This document shows positions 20,287 through 30,063 of a stretch of 64,000 bases of DNA, in pieces (position 1 is the first letter of the stretch; the number at the start of each line of letters is the position of its first letter). The stretch is from the NCBI RefSeq assembly GCF_964019765.1, contig NZ_OZ026461.1:310001-374000 (forward strand), read 5' to 3'. A program made the translations under genes and the position numbers. The stretch comes from Spiroplasma endosymbiont of Panorpa germanica. GTDB taxonomy: Bacteria; Bacillota_I; Bacilli_A; Mycoplasmatales; Mycoplasmataceae. A model generated the notes under the pieces. That model was not told the DNA's origin, did no database searches, and saw only the letters and a program-made list of their open reading frames with translations.

Positions 20287-20913
20287 ATGAAAGCACAAGT
20301 ATATGATATTAAAGGCGAAAATGTTAAAGAAATTGTTTTAAATGATAAAATTTGAGCAATAGAACCACATCAACAAGCTATATATGACACAGTTATTTCT
20401 CAACAAGCAGCATTAAGACAAGGTACTAAAAAAACTAAAACCAGAGCAGAAGTTCGTGGTGGAGGTAGAAAACCTTGAAAACAAAAAGGTACTGGTAGAG
20501 CACGTCAAGGATCAATAAGAGCTCCTCAATGAAGAGGTGGGGGTATTGCCTTTGGACCAACTCCAGATATTAACTACAAAAAATCTGTAAATAAAAAAGT
20601 TAGACAACTTGCTTTTAGAAGTGTATTAAGTCTAAAAGCGCAAGAGCAAAATTTAGTAATTATCGACAAATTCAACTTCGAAAAACCATCTACAAAAGAG
20701 ATGGTTGAAGTAATGACAAATCTTAAAGTTGATAATCAAAAAACTTTAATTGTAACAAGAGAATCAGAAGAATTAGTAATTAAGTCTGCAGGAAATTTAC
20801 CAGGAGTAAAAACCTTAGACTCACAAAAACTTAATTTATTTGATTTATTAAACGCAAGTAAATTAGTAATCACCGAAGAAGCAGTTCTTCGTGTTGAGGA
20901 GGTGTATTCATAA
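20287..20913 (+). CDS. rplD: Ribosomal protein L4, 208 aa
   Basis: L4 lines the narrowest part of the 50S exit tunnel. The tunnel loop is intact, with [20 protein letters not shown] containing one TGA Trp, followed by RAPQWRGGG. Length is normal. GAGGGGG lies before the ATG, 11 bases after rplC. The stop overlaps the rplW start (TAATG). In Gammaproteobacteria L4 represses its own operon; I see nothing here that tests that. Confidence 0.96.
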
Positions 20914-21197
20914 TGCATTTAACTAATGTAATTAAAAAACCGGTTTTAACAGAAAAATCATATATTGGTCACGCAAATGGTGTTTACACTTTTGAAGTTG
21001 ATCGTAGATCTAATAAAACTCAGATTAAAAAAACGTTCGAACAAATCTTTCAAGTAAAAGTTGAATCAGTAAGAACAATGAATTACGATGGAAAAGAAAA
21101 ACGAATGGGTAAATTTGTTGGAACAACAAATAACAAGAAAAAAGCAATCATCACTTTAAAAGCTGGTGAAAAATTAGACTTATTAAACGACTTATAG
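20913..21197 (+). CDS. rplW: Ribosomal protein L23, 94 aa
   Basis: L23 sits at the tunnel exit and is the docking site for trigger factor, SRP and SecY, next to L29. The start [12 protein letters not shown] and the conserved [20 protein letters not shown] identify it, and length is normal with no extension. It overlaps rplD by one base, with GAGGAGG inside the end of rplD as its ribosome binding site. Confidence 0.96.
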   Translation: MHLTNVIKKPVLTEKSYIGHANGVYTFEVDRRSNKTQIKKTFEQIFQVKVESVRTMNYDGKEKRMGKFVGTTNNKKKAIITLKAGEKLDLLNDL

Positions 21198-21255
21198 AAA
21201 AAAGCTTAGGCGAAAATTATTATAAGCGTATAGTTTGGCGATAAGGGGGAAAATT

Positions 21256-22092
21256 ATGCCAATTAAAAAGTATAGACCTATAACTAACGGTCGTCGTAAT
21301 ATGACAACAATAGATTATAGTGTTTTGACAACTTCTAAACCTGAGCCCTCATTATTAGGGAAAATAAATGAGCATGCAGGTAGAAATAATCATGGTCAAA
21401 TAACCACTCGTCATAAAGGTGGGGGACATAAACGTAAGTACCGTATTATTGATTTTAAAAGAAATAAATTAGATATACCTGGTAAAGTTGCAACCATCGA
21501 ATATGACCCAAATAGAAATGCATTCATTTCATTGATTAATTATGCAGATGGTGAAAAAAGATACATTCTAAATGTAAAAGATTTAAAAGTGGGAACTGAA
21601 ATAATCGCTTCAGAGAATGCTGATATTAAATTAGGAAACGCAGCACCATTAAAAAATATTCCAGAGGGTACTTTAGTTCACAATGTTGAATTGCGTCCCG
21701 GAAAAGGTGGACAAATGGCCAGAAGTGCTGGATCAAAAGTTCAAATTTTAGGAAAAGATGATGATGGTAAGTATGTTACTTTAAGATTAGCATCTGGTGA
21801 AGTACGTAAAGTATTAGCTGAATGTTATGCCACAATTGGAGAAGTTGGTAACGAAGAGTACAACTTGGTAAATTGAGGTAAAGCAGGTAGAAACCGTTGA
21901 AGAGGTATTAGACCAACTGTTCGTGGTTCTGTAATGAACCCTAACGATCACCCTCATGGGGGAGGAGAAGGGCGTGCGCCAATTGGACGTAAAGCTCCTT
22001 TAACTCCTTGAGGTAAAAAAGCTCTTGGAGTTAAAACTCGTGACAAGAAAAAAGCTTCAACTAAATTAATTGTAAGAAGAAGAACCAAATAG
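21256..22092 (+). CDS. rplB: Ribosomal protein L2, 278 aa
   Basis: L2 is a core 50S protein needed for subunit joining and peptidyl transfer. The start [17 protein letters not shown] is typical, and [13 protein letters not shown] carries the conserved His near the catalytic centre. ATG 21256 is preferred over the in-frame 21235 because AAGGGGG is properly spaced. Several conserved tryptophans are encoded by TGA, for example in LTPWGKKALG. Confidence 0.97.
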
Positions 22093-22110
22093 GTTAGGAG
22101 GGAATAGTAT

Positions 22111-22380
22111 ATGTCAAGATCGCTAAAAAAAGGTCCTTTTGTTGATGACTACTTATTAAAAAAAGTAGAAGCATTAGGCGAAAAAAAAGAAATTATCAAA
22201 ACATGATCACGTCGTTCAACAATTTTTCCTAACTTTATTGGACATACTTTCGGAGTATACAATGGAAAAGAATTTATTCCAGTATACGTTACCGAAGATA
22301 TGGTTGGACACAAACTAGGTGAATTTTCTCCAACAAGAAAATTCGGTGGTCATGGAGACGACAAGAAAAAGAAAAAATAG
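22111..22380 (+). CDS. rpsS: Ribosomal protein S19, 89 aa
   Basis: S19 lies in the 30S head and contacts S13 and 16S r[21 protein letters not shown] at the start and [18 protein letters not shown] near the end are diagnostic. One TGA encodes the conserved Trp of KTWSRRST. GGAGGG precedes the ATG. A lysine-rich C-terminus closes the protein. Confidence 0.96.
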
Positions 22381-22399
22381 GTAGAGGGAGAACATCATA

Positions 22400-22735
22400 A
22401 TGGAAGCAGTAGCTAAATTACAAATGATTCGTATCGCACCTAGAAAAATGAGACTTGTTGTCGATACGATCAGAAATAAGAAAATTGCTGATGCTGTAGC
22501 AATTTTAATGAACTTAGATAAAAGAGCAGCAGAACCTGTATTAAAATTATTAAACTCAGCAGTTGCAAATGCTGTAAACAACAACGGAATGGAAGCAGAT
22601 AAGTTATTTGTTAAAACCGTTTTTGTAAATGAAGGTGCAACTCTAAAAAGATTTAGACCTAGAGCTCACGGTAGAGCTTATGAGATTTTAAAAAGAACAA
22701 GCCACGTAACAATTATTGTGAGCGACATTAGATAG
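22400..22735 (+). CDS. rplV: Ribosomal protein L22, 111 aa
   Basis: L22 contributes a beta hairpin to the exit tunnel, where macrolide resistance mutations can arise. [16 protein letters not shown] and the hairpin [18 protein letters not shown] are conserved. Length is normal, without the long extension seen in some mycoplasmas. GGGAG precedes the ATG. Confidence 0.96.
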   Translation: MEAVAKLQMIRIAPRKMRLVVDTIRNKKIADAVAILMNLDKRAAEPVLKLLNSAVANAVNNNGMEADKLFVKTVFVNEGATLKRFRPRAHGRAYEILKRTSHVTIIVSDIR

Positions 22736-22748
22736 GAGGAGTAGAAAA

Positions 22749-23447
22749 ATGGGACAAAAAGTATCACCAAATGCCTTGAGAATAGGTATTATTAGAACTT
22801 GAGATAATCGTTGATTTGCCGAAAAACAAGAGTATGTTAAGTGACTACACCAAGATATTAAAATTCGTAAAAATGTCTTGAAAAAATTAAGAAATGCGGC
22901 AGTTTCAAAAATTGAAATTGAACGTACTAAAAAAGAAATTAAATTAATTGTTAAAACTGCTCGTCCTGCTATTGTTTTAGGTCAAGAAGGTAAAAACATC
23001 GAAAGTATTGTCTTAGAAGTTAAAAAAACAATTAAAGACAGAACTGCTAATGTAAAAATTGAAGTAGTTGAAATTAAAAACCCAGATGTTGACGCAACTC
23101 TTGTTGCTCAATGAATTGGTGAACAGATTTCAAATCGTGCTTCTTTTAGAACAGTTCAAAAATTAGCTATCAGAAAAGCTCTAAGAGCTGGTGCAAAGGG
23201 AATTAAAACTTCTGTATCAGGTAGACTTGGTGGAGTAGAGATGGCTAGAACTGAGGGTTACCTTGAAGGATCAGTACCTTTAAGTACTCTTAGAAGTGAC
23301 ATCGACTACGCACTATATGAAGCAAAAACAACTTATGGTCAAATCGGAGTAAAAGTTTGAATTAACCATGGTGAAATATTAGTTAAAGAAATTAAAAATA
23401 AAGATAAAGTTATTTCAGATAACAATTTTAAAAGGGAGGCGAAGTAA
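22749..23447 (+). CDS. rpsC: Ribosomal protein S3, 232 aa
   Basis: S3 forms part of the mRNA entry channel and has mRNA-unwinding activity together with S4 and S5. The KH domain contains [17 protein letters not shown], and the C-terminal domain has [18 protein letters not shown]. The start [18 protein letters not shown] includes a TGA Trp. TAGGAGG lies before the ATG. Length is near normal. Confidence 0.96.
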
Positions 23448-23450
23448 TTT

Positions 23451-23864
23451 ATGTTAATGCCAAAAAGAACGAAATATCGTCGTCCCCACAGAGTAAGTTA
23501 CGAAGGAAAAGCTAAAGGTGCAAGTTTTATTGCATTTGGTGAATATGGATTGATGTCATTAGATGGTGCTTGAATTACAACACGTCAAATCGAAGCAGCT
23601 CGTATTGCTATGACTCGTTATATGAAACGTTTTGGAAAAGTTTGAATTAGAATTTTCCCACATATGGCTAAAACTAAAAAACCTTTAGAAGTTCGAATGG
23701 GAAGCGGAAAAGGTGCACCCGAAGATTGAGTAGCAGTAGTTAAACAAGGTACTTTTATGTTCGAAATCGCTGGTGTTCCTGAAGAAACAGCTAGAGAAGC
23801 TTTGCGTTTAGCAATGCATAAATTACCTGTACGTTGCAAAATAATTAAGAGAGGTGAAGAATAA
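23451..23864 (+). CDS. rplP: Ribosomal protein L16, 137 aa
   Basis: L16 helps position aminoacyl-tRNA in the A site. [15 protein letters not shown] and the conserved [14 protein letters not shown] with MFEIAGV identify it. It starts 4 bases after rpsC, with GGGAGGCG in the end of rpsC as its ribosome binding site, and overlaps the next gene by one base (TAATG). Confidence 0.96.
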
Positions 23865-25777
23865 TGTCTAAATCAGTAGAATTAATGACTGAATTGAGAA
23901 GCAAGTCTGTTGAAGAACTAATTAAATTAGGTGAAGAACGTCGTGCAGAATTATTCGCTCTTAAATTTCAAGCAGCTGTTGGTAGTTTAGAACAAACTCA
24001 CAGAATTTCTTATATTAAAAAAGAAATCGCTAGAATTGAAATGCTCTTAACTGAGAAAAAAAATAGTGGTACTAAAATTAACAAGAACGTTAAAATTGAT
24101 TACTCAAAAGCTGTTGAAGCTGCTGAAAAATCAGGAAAAGAAGTTCGTAAAAAACAAAAAGAAATGATCGAAAAATTACAAGCCGAACAATTTGGAATGG
24201 AAAACGACTCTAATGAGGATGCAATTGCAAAATTAATGGAAGAAAACTTGGTTGTTGAAGAAGCACCAGTTGTCGAAGAATTACCAGTTGTTGAAGAAGT
24301 AATTGAAGAAGAACCAGTTGTCGAAGAAATTATTGAAGAAATTATTGAAGAAGAACCAGTTGTTGAAGAAATTATTGAAGAAGTAATTGAAGAAGAACCA
24401 GTTGTTGAGGAAATTATTGAAGAAGTAATTGAAGAAGAACCAGTTGTTGAAGAAGATGATTCTGAAGAAGAAAGATTAGCTGCAGAAGCTGAAGCTAGAA
24501 GATTAGCTGAAAAACAAGCTGCCGCTGAAGAAAAAGCAAAAGCAGAAGCTAGAAGATTAGCAGAAGAACAAGCTGCTGCTGAACAAGCTGCCGCTGAAGC
24601 AAAAGCAGAAGCTGAAGCTAGAAGATTAGCTGAAGAACAAGCTGCTGCTGAACAAGCTGCCGCTGAAGCTAGAAGATTAGCTGAAGAACAAGCTGCCGCT
24701 GAAAAAGCTGCCGCTGAAGCAAAAGAACTATCTGAAGCTGAAAAAGCTGCCGCTGAAGCAAAAGCCAAAGCCGATGCTGAAAAAGCTGCCGCTGAAGCTG
24801 CCGCCAAAGCAAAAGCCGATGCTGAGGCTAAGAGATTAGCTGAAGAACAAGCTGCCGCCGAAAAAGCTGCCGCTGAAGCCAAAGCAAAAGCCGATGCTGA
24901 AGCTAAGAGATTAGCAGAAGAACAAGCTGACGCTAAAGCAAAAGCCGATGCTGAAAAAGCTGCTGCTGCCGCTGAAGCCAAAGCAAAAGCCGATGCTGAA
25001 GCTAAGAGATTAGCTGAAGAACAAGCTGCCGCTAAAGCAAAAGCCGACGCTGAAGCCAAAGCAGAAGCAGAAGCTAAGAGATTAGCTGAAGAAAAAGCCA
25101 AAGCAAAAGCAGAAGCAGCCAAGGCTAAGGAATTAGCCGATGCTGAAGCTAAGAGATTAGCTGAAGATACTAAAAAGTTAGCAGAAGAACAAGCAAAAGC
25201 AAAAGCTGAAAAAGCTGCTGCAAAAGCTAAAGCCGATGCTGAAAAAGCCAAAGCAAAAGCAGACGCTGAAAAAGCTGCTGCAAAAGCAAAAGCAGACGCT
25301 GAAAAAGCTGCTGCAAAAGCAAAAGCAGACGCTGAAAAAGCTGCTGCAAAAGCAAAAGCTGATGCTGAAAAAGCCAAAGCAAAAGCAGACGCTGAAAAAG
25401 CTGCTGCAAAAGCAAAAGCTGACGCTGAAAAAGCCAAAGCTAAACCAAAAGCTACACAAGCTAAACCAAAAGCTACAGAAGTTAAAAAAACAAGTCAAGA
25501 TGATACTTGATCTATTAAAAAACCTACAGCTACAATTACAAAACCTAAAAAAGTTGAACCTGTTTCAATTAAAAAAGTTGAAATTGGTAAGGCGGAAAAT
25601 TCAAACGTTGAAGGAATTCAATTAAAATTACAAGCAAAACCTAAAAATTCAAATACTTATGTATTTGGATCAAATGCAGCAGAAGCAAAAAAACAAATCG
25701 AAGAAGCCAACAAACGTGCAGCTGAAAAACGTCTTCAAAAACGTCAAGAAGCAGCTAAAAAAGGAGTTAAAAGATAA
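23864..25777 (+). CDS. rpmC: Ribosomal protein L29 with giant C-terminal extension, 637 aa
   Basis: Residues 1-70 are a normal L29 ([35 protein letters not shown]). L29 flanks the exit tunnel beside L23. About 570 extra residues follow: a basic linker (70-128), an acidic block of [13 protein letters not shown] repeats (130-200), then some 325 residues of Ala/Lys/Glu-rich helix ([10 protein letters not shown] and 11-residue [11 protein letters not shown] repeats), then a more complex C-terminus (525-637) ending in a basic [23 protein letters not shown] Trp at residue 549 shows that the frame continues. The frame is clean, with conserved flanks and overlapping TAATG junctions on both sides, so this is real and not an artefact. 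The repeats predict a long single alpha helix or coiled coil. Confidence 0.92.
25261..25359 (+). repeat. Three perfect 33-bp tandem repeats in the rpmC extension
   Basis: A 33-base unit beginning AGACGCTGAAAAAGCTGCTG repeats without mismatch from 25261, 25294 and 25327. It encodes an 11-residue period, which fits a hendecad helical repeat. Degenerate copies lie on either side (about 24470-25440). Confidence 0.85.
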
Positions 25778-26034
25778 TGGACAGAAATAGTAGAAAAACA
25801 TACCAAGGTAAAGTTGTTTCAGACAAAATGAATAAGACTATAACTGTTCTTGTCGAAACTTATAAAAACCACCCAGTATATAAAAAACGTGTAAAATATT
25901 CTAAAAAATACAAAGCTCATGATGAAAACCAAGTTGCAAAAATTGGTGATAAAGTAGAAATAATGGAAACTAGACCATTGTCTGCTACTAAAAACTTCAG
26001 ATTAGTTAGAGTTATAGAGAAAGCTGTAGCTTAA
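25777..26034 (+). CDS. rpsQ: Ribosomal protein S17, 85 aa
   Basis: S17 is a primary 16S rRNA binder of the 30S body. [19 protein letters not shown] and the conserved [21 protein letters not shown] identify it. Its ATG overlaps the rpmC stop by one base, and AAAGGAG within the end of rpmC serves as its ribosome binding site, so its translation depends on ribosomes finishing the very long L29. Confidence 0.96.
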   Translation: MDRNSRKTYQGKVVSDKMNKTITVLVETYKNHPVYKKRVKYSKKYKAHDENQVAKIGDKVEIMETRPLSATKNFRLVRVIEKAVA

Positions 26035-26068
26035 TAAGTTACAACATTCGAAAGGTTAGTGAAATAAA

Positions 26069-26437
26069 ATGATCCAAAATGAATCAAGATTAAAAATAGC
26101 CGATAATTCAGGCGCAAAAGAAGTTTTAGTAATTCGTAATCTAGGTGGAAGTGTTAGAAAATTTACAAATATTGGCGACATAGTTGTTGTTACTGTTAAA
26201 TCTGCTGCTCCAGGTGGAGCAATTAAAAAAGGACAAGTAGTTAAAGCTGTAATTGTAAGAACAGTTAGAGGATTAAGAAGAGAAGATGGTACTTATATCA
26301 AATTTTCTGAAAATGCCGCTGTAATTATTAAAGAGGATAAAACCCCTCGTGGAACGCGTATTTTTGGCCCAATTGCGCGAGAAGTTAAAGAAGCTGGTTT
26401 TGCTAAAATAGCATCTTTAGCACCAGAAGTTTTATAG
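26069..26437 (+). CDS. rplN: Ribosomal protein L14, 122 aa
   Basis: L14 contacts 16S rRNA in an intersubunit bridge and is where RsfS binds. [20 protein letters not shown] and the highly conserved VVRTVRG-type segment ([14 protein letters not shown]) are seen, with [22 protein letters not shown] at the end. Length is normal. Confidence 0.96.
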   Translation: MIQNESRLKIADNSGAKEVLVIRNLGGSVRKFTNIGDIVVVTVKSAAPGGAIKKGQVVKAVIVRTVRGLRREDGTYIKFSENAAVIIKEDKTPRGTRIFGPIAREVKEAGFAKIASLAPEVL

Positions 26438-26449
26438 GAGGACTTAGTA

Positions 26450-26767
26450 GTGAATAAGCAAAAAATCATTAAAGGTGATGTTGTTAAAGTCATCGCCGGA
26501 AGTCACAAAGGTAAACAAGGGCCAGTATTAAAATTATCAAAAGATAAGAAAAGAGTTTATGTTGAAGGTGTTTCTGCAATAAAACACTTTAAACCAACTC
26601 AAACAGATTCAGAGGGAGGAATTAGAGAAATTCCTGCAGCTGTTGATATATCAAATGTAGCAATCATTGATCCAAAAAACAAAAATTCATTTTCAAAAAT
26701 TGGATACCAAATTACTGATGATAAAAAAATTAGAATTGCGCGTAAATCAAAAGCGCCGCTTAAATAG
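26450..26767 (+). CDS. rplX: Ribosomal protein L24, 105 aa
   Basis: L24 starts 50S assembly and lies near the tunnel exit. The KOW motif region [21 protein letters not shown] is clear. The start is GTG 26450 behind TAGGAGG, one of few GTG starts in the operon. Length is normal. Confidence 0.95.
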   Translation: MNKQKIIKGDVVKVIAGSHKGKQGPVLKLSKDKKRVYVEGVSAIKHFKPTQTDSEGGIREIPAAVDISNVAIIDPKNKNSFSKIGYQITDDKKIRIARKSKAPLK

Positions 26768-26778
26768 AGGGAATTTTT

Positions 26779-27333
26779 ATGGCAGAAAAATATGTGAATC
26801 GTTTAGAAAAACAATATAAAGACAAAATTGTTCCTGAGTTATTTAAGGAAAAACAATATAAATCAGTAATGGAAGTACCAAAATTAGAAAAAATTGTAAT
26901 AAATATGGGAATTGGTGATGCTGTTCATGACGTTAAAAAACTTGATGATGCAGTAAACGAATTAACTCAAATAACAGGATCAAAACCATTAGTAACAAAG
27001 GCAAAAAAATCTCTTGCTGTATTTAAATTACGTGAGGGAATGCCAATTGGTACTAAGGTTACTTTAAGAGGAAGAAAAATGTATGATTTCTTAGATAAAT
27101 TAATCAATGTTGCGCTTCCTCGTGTAAGAGACTTTCGTGGAGTATCTAAAACTAGCTTTGATGGTTTTGGAAACTACACTTTAGGTATTAAAGAACAAAT
27201 CATTTTCCCTGAAATTGACTACGATAAAGTTAAAAAAGTAAGAGGAATGGATATTACTATGGTAACAACTGCAAAAAACAATACCGACGCATACTCATTA
27301 TTAGAAAAAATGGGAATGCCTTTCGTTAAGTAG
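26779..27333 (+). CDS. rplE: Ribosomal protein L5, 184 aa
   Basis: L5 binds 5S rRNA and contacts P-site tRNA. The conserved segments [26 protein letters not shown] and [21 protein letters not shown] are all present. AGAGGGA lies before the ATG. Length is normal. Confidence 0.97.
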   Translation: MAEKYVNRLEKQYKDKIVPELFKEKQYKSVMEVPKLEKIVINMGIGDAVHDVKKLDDAVNELTQITGSKPLVTKAKKSLAVFKLREGMPIGTKVTLRGRKMYDFLDKLINVALPRVRDFRGVSKTSFDGFGNYTLGIKEQIIFPEIDYDKVKKVRGMDITMVTTAKNNTDAYSLLEKMGMPFVK

Positions 27334-27345
27334 GGGGATGGAGAA

Positions 27346-27531
27346 ATGGCTAAAAAATCATTAAAAGTAAAACAAGCTCGTCCGCAAAAATTTGCCGTTC
27401 GTGCTTACACTAGATGTGGAAATTGTGGTAGACCACACTCAGTTCTAAAAAAATTCAATTTATGTCGTTTATGTTTTAGAGATTTGGCTTACAAAGGTCA
27501 AATTCCTGGAATTAAGAAAGCATCTTGATAG
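27346..27531 (+). CDS. rpsZ: Ribosomal protein S14, zinc-binding short form, 61 aa
   Basis: This is the type Z S14 of the 30S head. Four cysteines (CGNCG and CRLC) form the zinc site. The frame runs through a TGA to the adjacent TAG, so the protein ends in Trp as usual for S14. TAGGGGGATGGAG precedes the ATG. Confidence 0.96.
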
Positions 27532-27558
27532 AGAGTATTTGAAAGGAAAAAAAGAAAA

Positions 27559-27948
27559 ATGACAACAGACGTTATAGCAGATATGCTTACAAGAATTCGT
27601 AATGCTAACCAAAGATATCACAAAGATGTGATTATTCCAGGTAGCAAAATGAAATTAGAAATAGCTGACATTTTAAAGCGTGAGGGTTTCATTGATGGTT
27701 TCACAGTAGAGGAAGACTTCAAGAAAAACATCACAATCAATTTAAAATACAAAGGTAAATCAAGAGTTATCCAAGGACTAAAAAGAATATCAAAACCAGG
27801 ACTTAGAGTTTACGCACAAGCTTTAGAAATTCCACAAGTACTAAACGGATTAGGTATTGCAATAATTTCAACTTCAAAAGGAATAATGACAGATAAAGAG
27901 GCTCGCCAACAAAAAATTGGTGGAGAAGTCTTGGCATTTGTTTGATAG
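27559..27948 (+). CDS. rpsH: Ribosomal protein S8, 129 aa
   Basis: S8 binds the central domain of 16S r[16 protein letters not shown] at the start and [19 protein letters not shown] in the middle are typical, and the C-terminal [19 protein letters not shown] is conserved. The terminal Trp is encoded by TGA next to the TAG stop. GAAAGG precedes the ATG. Confidence 0.96.
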
Positions 27949-27964
27949 TAGGGGGTAATAAAAT

Positions 27965-28507
27965 ATGTCACGTATAGGAAACAGAGTTTTATCAATCCCT
28001 GCTGGAGTTGAAATAAAAGTTGAAGCAGGAAACAATGTTACAGTTAAAGGTCCAAAAGGAGAATTAAAAGCTAATTTTGCACCAGTAATAGAAATAAAAG
28101 TAGAAAACAACACAATTAGCACAATTAGAGCTAATGAAATTAAACATACAAAACAATTGCATGGTACTACTAATTCATTACTTCAAGGAATGATTGAAGG
28201 AGTTAGCAATGGTTTTGTTAAAGAATTACAAATTGTAGGGGTTGGTTATCGTGCAGCTCTTGCAGGTAATAAAATCAACTTATCACTTGGTTACTCACAC
28301 CCGATCGAATATGAAATTCCAAAAGGAATTTTAGTTGAAATTGCAAAACCAACTGAAATTAAAATTTCAGGAATTGACAAACAGTTGGTTGGAGAAGTAG
28401 CTGCAAATATTAGAGCATATAGAAGACCAGAACCTTACAAAGGTAAAGGTGTTAAATACAAAGACGAATACATTATTAGAAAAGAAGGTAAAGCAGCTGG
28501 TAAGTAG
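27965..28507 (+). CDS. rplF: Ribosomal protein L6, 180 aa
   Basis: L6 lies near the sarcin-ricin loop and the factor-binding site. [18 protein letters not shown] and the C-terminal signature [23 protein letters not shown] identify it. AGGGGGT precedes the ATG, 16 bases after rpsH. Length is normal. Confidence 0.97.
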   Translation: MSRIGNRVLSIPAGVEIKVEAGNNVTVKGPKGELKANFAPVIEIKVENNTISTIRANEIKHTKQLHGTTNSLLQGMIEGVSNGFVKELQIVGVGYRAALAGNKINLSLGYSHPIEYEIPKGILVEIAKPTEIKISGIDKQLVGEVAANIRAYRRPEPYKGKGVKYKDEYIIRKEGKAAGK

Positions 28508-28523
28508 GCTGTAGATTAAAAGA

Positions 28524-28874
28524 ATGAAATTTACAAAAACAGAAGCAAGAAAAAGACGACACTTTAGAGTTCGTAAAAAGGTTTCAGGAACTAGTTCTAA
28601 ACCAAGACTTAATGTATTCAAATCAAATACCAATTTTTATGCTCAAATAATTGATGACGTAGCAGGAGTAACTTTAGTATCGTCTTCATCATTAAAGATG
28701 GACTTAAAAAACAAAAATAACATCGAAGCTGCTAAGGCAGTGGGAAAAGACTTAGCTGAAAAAGCTAAGGCTAAAAAAATATCAGAAGTTGTGTTTGACC
28801 GTGGAGGATATTTATTCCATGGTAAAGTTAAAGCTTTTGCCGAATCAGCAAAAGAAAATGGAATGAAATTTTAA
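28524..28874 (+). CDS. rplR: Ribosomal protein L18, 116 aa
   Basis: L18 binds 5S rRNA with L5. [21 protein letters not shown] and the terminal [19 protein letters not shown] are conserved. The sequence before the ATG (GTAGATTAAAAGA) has no good Shine-Dalgarno, which is unusual in this operon. Translation may rely on coupling with rplF, whose stop lies 16 bases upstream. Confidence 0.95.
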   Translation: MKFTKTEARKRRHFRVRKKVSGTSSKPRLNVFKSNTNFYAQIIDDVAGVTLVSSSSLKMDLKNKNNIEAAKAVGKDLAEKAKAKKISEVVFDRGGYLFHGKVKAFAESAKENGMKF

Positions 28875-28893
28875 TTAATGGAGGAAATGAAAA

Positions 28894-29607
28894 ATGAGTA
28901 CAGAAGACAAAAAAGTAATCGAAGTTAATTCTTCAGAAATTGCAAAACCAACTGAAAAAACTTTTACTCCAAGACCAGGTAACCGTCCAGGTAACAAATT
29001 TGGTAACGGAGAGAAAAAACCTTTTAACAAAGATGGTAAAAGACCTTTTGATAAAAATAATCGTCGTTTTGAAAAAGAAAAAGACCCTTATGAAGAAAAA
29101 GTTGTTAAAATTAACCGTGTTACAAAAGTTACTAAGGGTGGACGTCGTTTTAGATTTGCCGCAGTAGTAGTTATTGGTGACAAAAAAGGTAGAGTTGGTT
29201 TAGGAACTGGAAAAGCTAATGAAGTTCCAGATGCAATCAAAAAAGCTGTAAAAGAAGCTAAAAAATCATTAATTAAAGTTTCATTATCAGGAACAACAGT
29301 TCCCCATGAAGTTATAGGACATTATGGAGCTGGTAGAGTTTTAATCAAGCCTGCTAAAAAAGGTACCGGAGTAATTGCCGGGGGACCTGCAAGAGCTGTG
29401 ATTGAATTAGCCGGAGTTCATGATGTTTATGCAAAATCACTTGGATCAAACACACCAATAAATATGATTAGAGCAACAATTGAAGGTTTAAAATCAATGC
29501 AAACCCCTGAATCAATCGCAAGATTGCGTTCAAATTCAAAAGTTGAACAAAGACAAGCTCCAATAGTTGAAGCTAACCCAGTTGCTGAAAAAATTGCAAC
29601 TGCTTAA
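28894..29607 (+). CDS. rpsE: Ribosomal protein S5 with N-terminal arm, 237 aa
   Basis: S5 helps form the mRNA entry site and controls decoding fidelity. The core starts near residue 71 ([21 protein letters not shown]) and contains [12 protein letters not shown]. About 70 residues precede it, rich in Pro, Gly, Asn, Lys and Arg (for example [20 protein letters not shown]), and appear disordered. The usual length is about 165 aa, so both ends are longer here. AATGGAGG precedes the ATG. Confidence 0.95.
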   Translation: MSTEDKKVIEVNSSEIAKPTEKTFTPRPGNRPGNKFGNGEKKPFNKDGKRPFDKNNRRFEKEKDPYEEKVVKINRVTKVTKGGRRFRFAAVVVIGDKKGRVGLGTGKANEVPDAIKKAVKEAKKSLIKVSLSGTTVPHEVIGHYGAGRVLIKPAKKGTGVIAGGPARAVIELAGVHDVYAKSLGSNTPINMIRATIEGLKSMQTPESIARLRSNSKVEQRQAPIVEANPVAEKIATA

Positions 29608-29625
29608 TGAAAGGAAGTTAAATTT

Positions 29626-30063
29626 ATGAAATTACATGAATTAAAATACACTCCAGGTAGTCACAAAGATGCTACTAGAGTAGGACGTGGAATGGCTTCT
29701 GGGAAAGGTAAAACTTCAACTAGAGGACACAAAGGTCAAAACTCACGTTCTGGAGGAGGAGTTCGCCCCGGTTTTGAAGGGGGACAAACACCTTTATTCA
29801 GAAGATTACCAAAAATTGGATTTACAAGCATGAATCGTAAAGAGTTTGCTATTGTAAATTTAGAACTTATTGAAAAACTAGGTTTAACATCTGTTGATCA
29901 CAAAACATTGATTGAAAAAAAAGTGATTAAAAATGAAAAAACATTGGTAAAAGTTCTAGGAAATGGTAAAATAACAAAATCAATCAATGTAAAAGTTAAC
30001 AAAATATCAAAATCAGCCGAAGAAGCTATTAAAGCTAGCGGGGGAACAGTAGAGGTGATTTAG
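29626..30063 (+). CDS. rplO: Ribosomal protein L15, 145 aa
   Basis: L15 is a late-assembling 50S protein. [22 protein letters not shown] and [22 protein letters not shown] are diagnostic. It follows rpsE directly, so the L30 gene usual at this point in many Firmicutes is absent. GAAAGGAAG precedes the ATG. Its stop abuts the GTG start of secY. Confidence 0.96.
   Translation: MKLHELKYTPGSHKDATRVGRGMASGKGKTSTRGHKGQNSRSGGGVRPGFEGGQTPLFRRLPKIGFTSMNRKEFAIVNLELIEKLGLTSVDHKTLIEKKVIKNEKTLVKVLGNGKITKSINVKVNKISKSAEEAIKASGGTVEVI

Noticed and set aside
24100-25437. 445-aa open frame on the minus strand opposite rpmC (Ala/Phe/Ser-rich)
   Set aside because: It is the mirror of the Ala/Lys/Glu repeat codons on the plus strand, has no ribosome binding site or known domain, and lies inside a coupled operon gene.
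25236-25625. 129-aa Lys/Leu/Gln repeat frame on the plus strand in rpmC
   Set aside because: It is a shifted reading of the same 33-bp repeats, without a start signal. The L29 frame is continuous and conserved at both ends.
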